Shown: in pieces, positions 6,338 through 11,049 of the stretch | Layout of the letters: each line of letters opens with the position of its first letter | Position numbering within the stretch: position 1 is the first letter of the stretch | NCBI GenBank assembly: GCA_964354365.1 | Contig: CAYGZM010000124.1 | Coordinates: forward strand, 1 to 11,049 | Origin: CAYGZM01 sp964354365 | GTDB taxonomy: Bacteria > Planctomycetota > Phycisphaerae > Sedimentisphaerales > Anaerobacaceae | Direction of reading: 5' to 3' | Length of the DNA: 11,049 nt | The notes under the pieces: generated by a model | What the model was told of the DNA's origin: nothing | The model's database searches: none | What the model saw: the letters and a program-made list of their open reading frames with translations, nothing else | Translations under genes and position numbers: made by a program

Positions 6338-6365
6338 AGTGTAGCCGCAACGCATAAATTTTCAA
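6338..6365 (-). promoter_or_regulatory. Possible promoter for the aminotransferase gene
   Basis: On the minus strand TTGAAA (6365-6360) and TACACT (6343-6338) are separated by 16 bases. The -35 is one base off consensus, the -10 two. Its -35 lies 34 bases from the -35 of the divergent promoter, so the two could influence each other. Confidence 0.4.
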
Positions 6366-6398
6366 ACCTTTTATCTGCTTGAGTTCGCACGAAGGTCA

Positions 6399-6428
6399 TT
6401 GACCTGATGGGCCGATATATGTTAAAAT
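6399..6428 (+). promoter_or_regulatory. Strong sigma-70-type promoter for the giant secreted protein
   Basis: TTGACC (6399-6404), an 18-base spacer and TAAAAT (6423-6428) are each one base from consensus. The predicted start is at about 6435, exactly where the paired leader RNA begins, which supports both calls. Confidence 0.7.
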
Positions 6429-6434
6429 AGCTAA

Positions 6435-6507
6435 GGTTCGGCAAAGCCCGCAGGCCCCAAGGGTCCCCCACGAAGAGGCCTTGCCGCCTTGCGGGGATAG
6501 CCAAGCC
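6435..6507 (+). ncRNA. Structured 5' leader RNA, possible riboswitch-like element
   Basis: The first eight transcribed bases GGUUCGGC (6435-6442) pair with GCCAAGCC (6500-6507) with one mismatch and one G-U. Inside, CCCGC (6447-6451) pairs with GCGGG (6491-6495), and AGGCC (6452-6456) with GGCCU (6477-6481). Between the outer and second helices lies an internal loop AAAG (6443-6446) against GAUA (6496-6499). A 9-base bulge (6482-6490) offers an alternative pairing, CCUU with AGG. GCAAAGCC and GAUAGCC recall pieces of the c-di-GMP-I (GEMM) riboswitch, but the tetraloop arm of that class is absent. It ends 36 bases before the GTG start. Structure is read by eye; ligand unknown. Confidence 0.45.
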
Positions 6508-6543
6508 CGGAAGAAATAGACAGAAAGATCAGGGTGCGACTCA

Positions 6544-9500
6544 GTGGAGTATCCAAGACTCAATAAGCTGCTGGTTCTGGCCGTGTTATCGGCCATCGGG
6601 CTGCTCAGTGGTGCGGCGAAGGCCGATGTAATCTGGACGGCCTATAACGACTGCATCCGCGACCCCGCCGACAGCACCGCCGAAAACGCGACCGACTGGA
6701 CCATTTACAGCGGTTACACCCGTCACGCCACGGGCAAGCTCAAGGATTTCGCCACCGGCAGCGATGCGGGCATGCCCACGGTAACGTTCACGATGAACCT
6801 CACCTCTCCGGTGCTGACTGAGCCTGACTACGGGGACAATTTCGCCGCCGGCACACCCGCGTACGCCGTATTCGATGGAAAAGTCGATTTTGGCGGCCCC
6901 ATCATCCAGCACAGCTCCCTTATAAACTGGTGGGTCGAGATACAATTCACAGGCCTGGACCCGACGAGGAAATACACATTTGCAGGCTCAGCGGCGCGTA
7001 TCTGGGCCGACGGCATCGACAACCGCAGATCGCGTTTCACCATTAAGGATGCCGACGCTTACACCAACAACAGCGGTTATCATACGATAGGCGACCCGAC
7101 CTGGGTTGGGACCGACACGACGAAGTTTCTGGCGGTGAATAACGACCAATTGGGCGTAGTGGTTCGCTGGGATGACATTGTGCCCGGCCCGGACGGCGAT
7201 TTTGCGATCCGTGCCGAGGCCGACACCAGCGAAGGCTCACACGGAAGACAGGCCTATCCGCTCGGCGGGTTTATGCTTCAGCAGTTCGGGGTGGCCGGAA
7301 ACCAGCCGCCGGTAGTCGGCGCGGGTCCCGACCAGGAGACAACCCTGCCGGACAACACGGTCAATCTCGACGGCACGGTCGAGGACGATGGCCTGGGACT
7401 GCCGCAAGGCTTTCTGGCGTTTTCGTGGTCGAAGGTCAGCGGGCCGGGAAAGGTGGCGTTTGACCCCAACCAGCTCGTAAGGGACCCCACCGCAGTATTC
7501 GAGCCGCTCCAGCCCGGGGTGTACGTGCTGAGGCTCGAAGCCGCCGACGGGGAAATGTCGGCCTTCGACGACGTAACGATTACCGTCAACGACTCGATTT
7601 GCCCCACCGGCGACCTGACCGGCGACTGCATAGTTGATGGCAGGGACATAGAGGTCCTTGCCGACCAATGGCTGGTTCTGCCGCCCGGCCCGGCGGACCT
7701 CGATGGCGACAAAAATGTCGAGCTGGGTGATTTCGCCTGGCTGTCGAAAAACTGGCGCGTGAACGCCCAGAGAGGCTCGGTGCAGGCTACAATAGCTCCG
7801 CAGGGCGCGATTGATGCCGGCGCCAAGTGGCGTGTGGACGAAGGCGAATGGCGCGGCAGCGGCTATACCCAGGGCGATCTGACGGTCGGAACGCACACGG
7901 TCCAGTTCAGCGACCTGGCCGGCTGGGACAAGCCCGCTGACAAGCCGATACAGGTCAATTATGCCCAGACAACCAGCACGAGCGGCGCCTACGTCCAGCA
8001 GAAAGGCTCACTGAGGGTGACAATCTCTCCGCAGGCCGCCATCGACGCCGGCGCACAGTGGCGCGTGGACGCCGGCGACTGGCGCGACAGCGGCTATACC
8101 CAGGGTAATACCCCCGTCGGGCTGCACACAGTCGAGTACAAGACCCTCAGCGGCTGGGCCAAGCCGCTCACCCAGGCCGTGCAGATAAACAAGAATGCGA
8201 CAACCGTAATCGCGGGCGCCTACGAAGAGCTGCCCGACACGCCCGTCGTAATCAGCGAGTTCATGGCGGTCAATTCTTATGTGCCTTTCATCAGTCCTCT
8301 GAATATCTATACCGAGGTCTTCGGCCAGGATAGAAATCCCGACTGGATCGAGCTGCACAATCTTGATTCGACCAGCACAATCGACCTCGAAGGCTGTTAT
8401 CTGACAAACGACGCCGAGAACTTGACTATGTGGCGCTTCCCGGCAGGCGTGCGCATCGGCCCCAACGGATATTACATCCTCTTCGCATCTGCCAAGACCC
8501 AGGCCGACAATCCGGGCAATTACCCGTTCGTGGACGGCGACGGCGCCCTTCATACGAACTTCGCCCTCGGCAGCGGCGGCGATTACCTGGCCCTCGTAAT
8601 GCCCGACGGCGTGACGATCGCGCATCAATATGCCCCGCAGTATCCCGAGCAGCGCGGCTTCGTATCCTACGGCATCAGCAGCAGCGGCGCGGTCGGCTAC
8701 CTTACGACGCCAACGCCCGGTAGCAAGGTGTCGAACAAGTGGACGGGGGCGGCCAATTCGGCGCGATACGACGGCGTAGTCGCCGATACGAAATTCAGCC
8801 GGGACCGCGGATTCTGCTATGCCCCATTCTCTGTCGCCATTACCTGCGACACCCCGGGCGCCACAATACGTTACACCACCGACGGCAGTGAGCCGACCCT
8901 CACGCGCGGCGCCACTGTCACCGGCCCAATTCCCATAAACACAACCACTCCTCTGCGCGCCGCCGCATTCAGGACCGGATGGCTCTCGACAAATGTCGAT
9001 ACGCAAACCTACCTCTTCCCCGCCCAGGTTGCCAAGCAGACCCATGCGCAGGCAATTGCCGCTGGTTTCCCGACTTACTGGGGATATGGGGCCGACTACG
9101 AAATGGACCCGCAGATCTACAACGACCCCGCTTACCGCGACGTTATAGAGCCCGCGCTCTCGGCGATCCCGACGCTGTCGGTCGTGATGGACAAGGACCA
9201 TTTGTTCGGCTCGACGTACGGCATCTACACCCACACGGCAAGCATCGGTATGGCGTGGGAGCGCCCCGTCTCGGTCGAGTTCTTCGACGCAAACGGCGTC
9301 AAGGAATTCCACGCAAACTGCGGAATACGCATCCAGGGCGGCGCCAGCCGCGAGCCGCACAAGAGTCCCAAACACTCGATGAGCCTCCGATTCAGAGGCG
9401 GCTATGGGCCGGGCGAGCTTGAATACGACCTATTCGAAGGCTCAAGCGTGGACCGCTTCAATTCCCTCCAGCTCCGCGCAATCTTCAACAATTCCTGGAT

Positions 9501-11049
9501 CCACTGGGACAGCGCCCAGCGCCGCAGAGGCTCGCTGATTAGAGACCAGTGGATACGCGACTCCCTGCTCGATATGGGCCAGGACTCCGCCTGCAGAGGC
9601 GCTTATGCACACTTGTACCTCAACGGCATTTACTGGGGCGTCTATAACATCCACGAACGGCCTGAGGCGTCTCACTACGCCTCATACTATGGCGGCGACG
9701 AGGACCGGCTCGATGCCTTGAACGGTGGCGCAGCGGTGGACGGAACCGCGACATCCTGGAACAATCTCCAGAATATGGCCGCCGGCGCCGCGGCAGATGG
9801 CGTCATCACCCTTGCCGAGCACCAGCAGATTGAGCAGAAGCTGGACCTGGCTGGCTTTATAGACTACATCATAGTCAACCATTACGGCGAAAATGACGAC
9901 TGGGACAGTCATAACTGGCGAGCCGCGGGCGGCGGAATGAACGACGCCCTGTGGCGAGTCTTTAGCTGGGACGGCGAACGCATCCTCGAAGACGTCGGCG
10001 GCAACGTCACCGGCACTAACTACTCCGGCTGCCCGAGCGGCTTGTTCCACAATATGCGAAAAAGTCCCGAATTCTGCCTGCTCTTCGGCGACCGGCTGCA
10101 TAAGCATTTCTTCAATAACGGCGAGATGATGCCCGCCAATACCGCCGCTCGTTGGATGAGACGCGCGACCGAACTGAATCTGCCCATCATCTGCGAGTCC
10201 GCGCGATGGGGCGATTATCGAAGAGACGTTGATCCCTACAGCAGCGCACCCTACGACCTGTACGCTAAAAACACCCACTGGCTGCCCGAGCAGAGCAGGC
10301 TGATTAACACCTATTTCCCCGGCCGCTCAACGAACGCCTTTAACACGTACAAGAACAGCCTTGGGCTCTATCCGAGCCTGGCCGCCCCCACCTTCAGCCC
10401 CCACGGCGGCTGGAGCCCCAACGGCCTTACCCTGACGATGAGCACGCCAGCCACCGTCTATTACACGCTCGACGGAGCCGACCCGCGACTGCCCGGCGGG
10501 GCGCTGAACACCGCGCACGCGATTGCCTATTCCGGGGCCGTCAGCCTCACCGCCAGCACCCACGTCAAGGCGCGGGCCAAAAGCGGAAGCACCTGGAGCG
10601 CGCTGAACGAAGCGGTCTTTGCGGTCGGCCCAGTCGCCGAGAGCTTCCGAATTACCGAAATTATGTACCACCCCAAGAATACCGGCCACCCCCAGGACCC
10701 CAACGAGGAGTTCATCGAGTTGAAGAACATCGGAGCCACGGCGATAAACCTCAATCTCGTGAGGTTCACCAACGGCGTCGATTTCACGTTCCCGATCCGG
10801 AGCCTTGGCGTTGGCAACTACGTGCTGGTTGTCAAAAACCAGGCGGCCTTTGCCGAACAGTATCCGACCGTCCCGACTGGCATCATCGCCGGGCAGTACA
10901 CCGGCAGCCTCGATAACGGCGGAGAGCGAATCGAGCTGGTTGACGCCCTCGGCCAAACAATCCACAATTTCAGATACAGGGACGGCTGGTTTAGTATCAC
11001 CGACGGGATGGGATTCTCCCTGACAATAAAGGACCCCAACAACGCCGAC
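6544..11049 (+). CDS. Giant modular secreted protein: PKD-like, dockerin-like, PEGA-like, lamin-tail, CotH (3' end outside window)
   Basis: The frame is open for 1502 codons and runs off the window. Start: GTG at 6544, the first start codon after an in-frame TAG at 6517, with AGGG nine bases upstream; residues 1-27 are a signal peptide ending in AKA. Domains seen: 28-250, beta-rich, not recognised; 253-350, PKD/REJ-like; 353-405, dockerin-like with two calcium-loop motifs (GDLTGDCIVDGRD at 356-368, ADLDGDKNVELGD at 384-396); 410-562, two PEGA-like repeats; 566-731, lamin-tail domain; about 758-826, chitobiase C-terminal-like domain (YTTDGSEPT); about 875-1278, CotH kinase-like region with GIRIQGGASR, LYLNGIYWGVYNIHERP, DWDSHNW (1119-1125) and FSWDGERILE (1140-1149); 1288-1362, second chitobiase-C-like domain (YYTLDGADPR); 1368 onward, second lamin-tail domain. 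CotH proteins elsewhere phosphorylate proteins; activity here is inferred. It is likely extracellular or surface-bound. The C-terminus, including any sorting tail, is not visible. Confidence 0.88.
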   Translation, partial: MEYPRLNKLLVLAVLSAIGLLSGAAKADVIWTAYNDCIRDPADSTAENATDWTIYSGYTRHATGKLKDFATGSDAGMPTVTFTMNLTSPVLTEPDYGDNFAAGTPAYAVFDGKVDFGGPIIQHSSLINWWVEIQFTGLDPTRKYTFAGSAARIWADGIDNRRSRFTIKDADAYTNNSGYHTIGDPTWVGTDTTKFLAVNNDQLGVVVRWDDIVPGPDGDFAIRAEADTSEGSHGRQAYPLGGFMLQQFGVAGNQPPVVGAGPDQETTLPDNTVNLDGTVEDDGLGLPQGFLAFSWSKVSGPGKVAFDPNQLVRDPTAVFEPLQPGVYVLRLEAADGEMSAFDDVTITVNDSICPTGDLTGDCIVDGRDIEVLADQWLVLPPGPADLDGDKNVELGDFAWLSKNWRVNAQRGSVQATIAPQGAIDAGAKWRVDEGEWRGSGYTQGDLTVGTHTVQFSDLAGWDKPADKPIQVNYAQTTSTSGAYVQQKGSLRVTISPQAAIDAGAQWRVDAGDWRDSGYTQGNTPVGLHTVEYKTLSGWAKPLTQAVQINKNATTVIAGAYEELPDTPVVISEFMAVNSYVPFISPLNIYTEVFGQDRNPDWIELHNLDSTSTIDLEGCYLTNDAENLTMWRFPAGVRIGPNGYYILFASAKTQADNPGNYPFVDGDGALHTNFALGSGGDYLALVMPDGVTIAHQYAPQYPEQRGFVSYGISSSGAVGYLTTPTPGSKVSNKWTGAANSARYDGVVADTKFSRDRGFCYAPFSVAITCDTPGATIRYTTDGSEPTLTRGATVTGPIPINTTTPLRAAAFRTGWLSTNVDTQTYLFPAQVAKQTHAQAIAAGFPTYWGYGADYEMDPQIYNDPAYRDVIEPALSAIPTLSVVMDKDHLFGSTYGIYTHTASIGMAWERPVSVEFFDANGVKEFHANCGIRIQGGASREPHKSPKHSMSLRFRGGYGPGELEYDLFEGSSVDRFNSLQLRAIFNNSWIHWDSAQRRRGSLIRDQWIRDSLLDMGQDSACRGAYAHLYLNGIYWGVYNIHERPEASHYASYYGGDEDRLDALNGGAAVDGTATSWNNLQNMAAGAAADGVITLAEHQQIEQKLDLAGFIDYIIVNHYGENDDWDSHNWRAAGGGMNDALWRVFSWDGERILEDVGGNVTGTNYSGCPSGLFHNMRKSPEFCLLFGDRLHKHFFNNGEMMPANTAARWMRRATELNLPIICESARWGDYRRDVDPYSSAPYDLYAKNTHWLPEQSRLINTYFPGRSTNAFNTYKNSLGLYPSLAAPTFSPHGGWSPNGLTLTMSTPATVYYTLDGADPRLPGGALNTAHAIAYSGAVSLTASTHVKARAKSGSTWSALNEAVFAVGPVAESFRITEIMYHPKNTGHPQDPNEEFIELKNIGATAINLNLVRFTNGVDFTFPIRSLGVGNYVLVVKNQAAFAEQYPTVPTGIIAGQYTGSLDNGGERIELVDALGQTIHNFRYRDGWFSITDGMGFSLTIKDPNNAD
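7771..8229 (+). repeat. Tandem in-gene repeat, 231-base period (PEGA-like domains)
   Basis: Residues 410-486 and 487-562 of the giant protein are two copies of one ~77-residue module: GSVQATIAPQGAIDAGAKWR against GSLRVTISPQAAIDAGAQWR, then WRVD, SGYTQG, VGxHTV and LxGWxKP in both. At DNA level the 17 bases AGCGGCTATACCCAGGG occur identically at 7858-7874 and 8089-8105, exactly 231 bases apart. The pattern indicates an in-frame tandem duplication. Confidence 0.85.

Noticed and set aside
6289..6504. N-terminal extension of the aminotransferase
   Set aside because: AlaC similarity begins at 6288, which has AGGAG at the right distance; the extension overlaps the divergent promoter and leader.
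6435..6507. Formal call of a c-di-GMP-I (GEMM) riboswitch
   Set aside because: Only short motif pieces match; the GNRA tetraloop arm and its receptor are not visible, so it is left as an unclassified structured leader.
8008..9375. Long minus-strand open frame of 455 codons
   Set aside because: It lies fully inside the giant plus-strand gene, whose domains are recognisable in frame; the antisense protein shows no domain or signal and is explained by GC-rich codon use. The same applies to antisense frames at 7237-7896, 9682-10278 and 10327-10965.

Overview
The window looks like a chromosomal segment from a Planctomycetota bacterium, probably class Phycisphaerae or a close relative. This is inferred from gene content: two Gfo/Idh/MocA-type oxidoreductases (one with a Tat export signal), a secreted protein with a PEP-CTERM sorting tail, and a very large secreted protein combining PKD-like, dockerin-like, PEGA-like, lamin-tail, chitobiase-C-like and CotH domains. 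No tRNA, rRNA, CRISPR array, transposase or integrase was seen.

Layout. Positions 3-4035 are on the plus strand: the 3' part of a Gfo/Idh/MocA oxidoreductase (3-737), a stand-alone GroES-like protein (899-1219) behind a strong promoter, a 325-base gap with a REP-like palindrome, a Tat-exported Gfo/Idh/MocA protein (1545-2969), an overlapping unknown single-pass membrane protein (2953-3585), and a small YkgJ-type cysteine-cluster protein (3769-4035) with its own promoter. Two genes follow on the minus strand: a PEP-CTERM protein (4086-4721), whose leader can form a compact pseudoknot next to the ribosome binding site, and an AlaC-like aminotransferase (5068-6288). Divergent from the aminotransferase is a giant secreted protein (6544 to the window end, 1502 codons, still open), with a near-consensus promoter and a well-paired RNA leader that begins almost exactly at the predicted transcription start.

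How the genes fit together. The oxidoreductases suggest sugar or polyol redox chemistry, one cytoplasmic or of unknown location (N-terminus missing) and one exported. The PEP-CTERM and giant proteins belong to the exported/cell-surface set. The aminotransferase is central amino-acid metabolism and the GroES-like protein is a chaperonin cofactor without a neighbouring groEL. Apart from the overlapping pair at 2953-2969, most genes look like independent transcription units. The most notable non-coding signals are the two structured leaders, both in front of genes for exported surface proteins.
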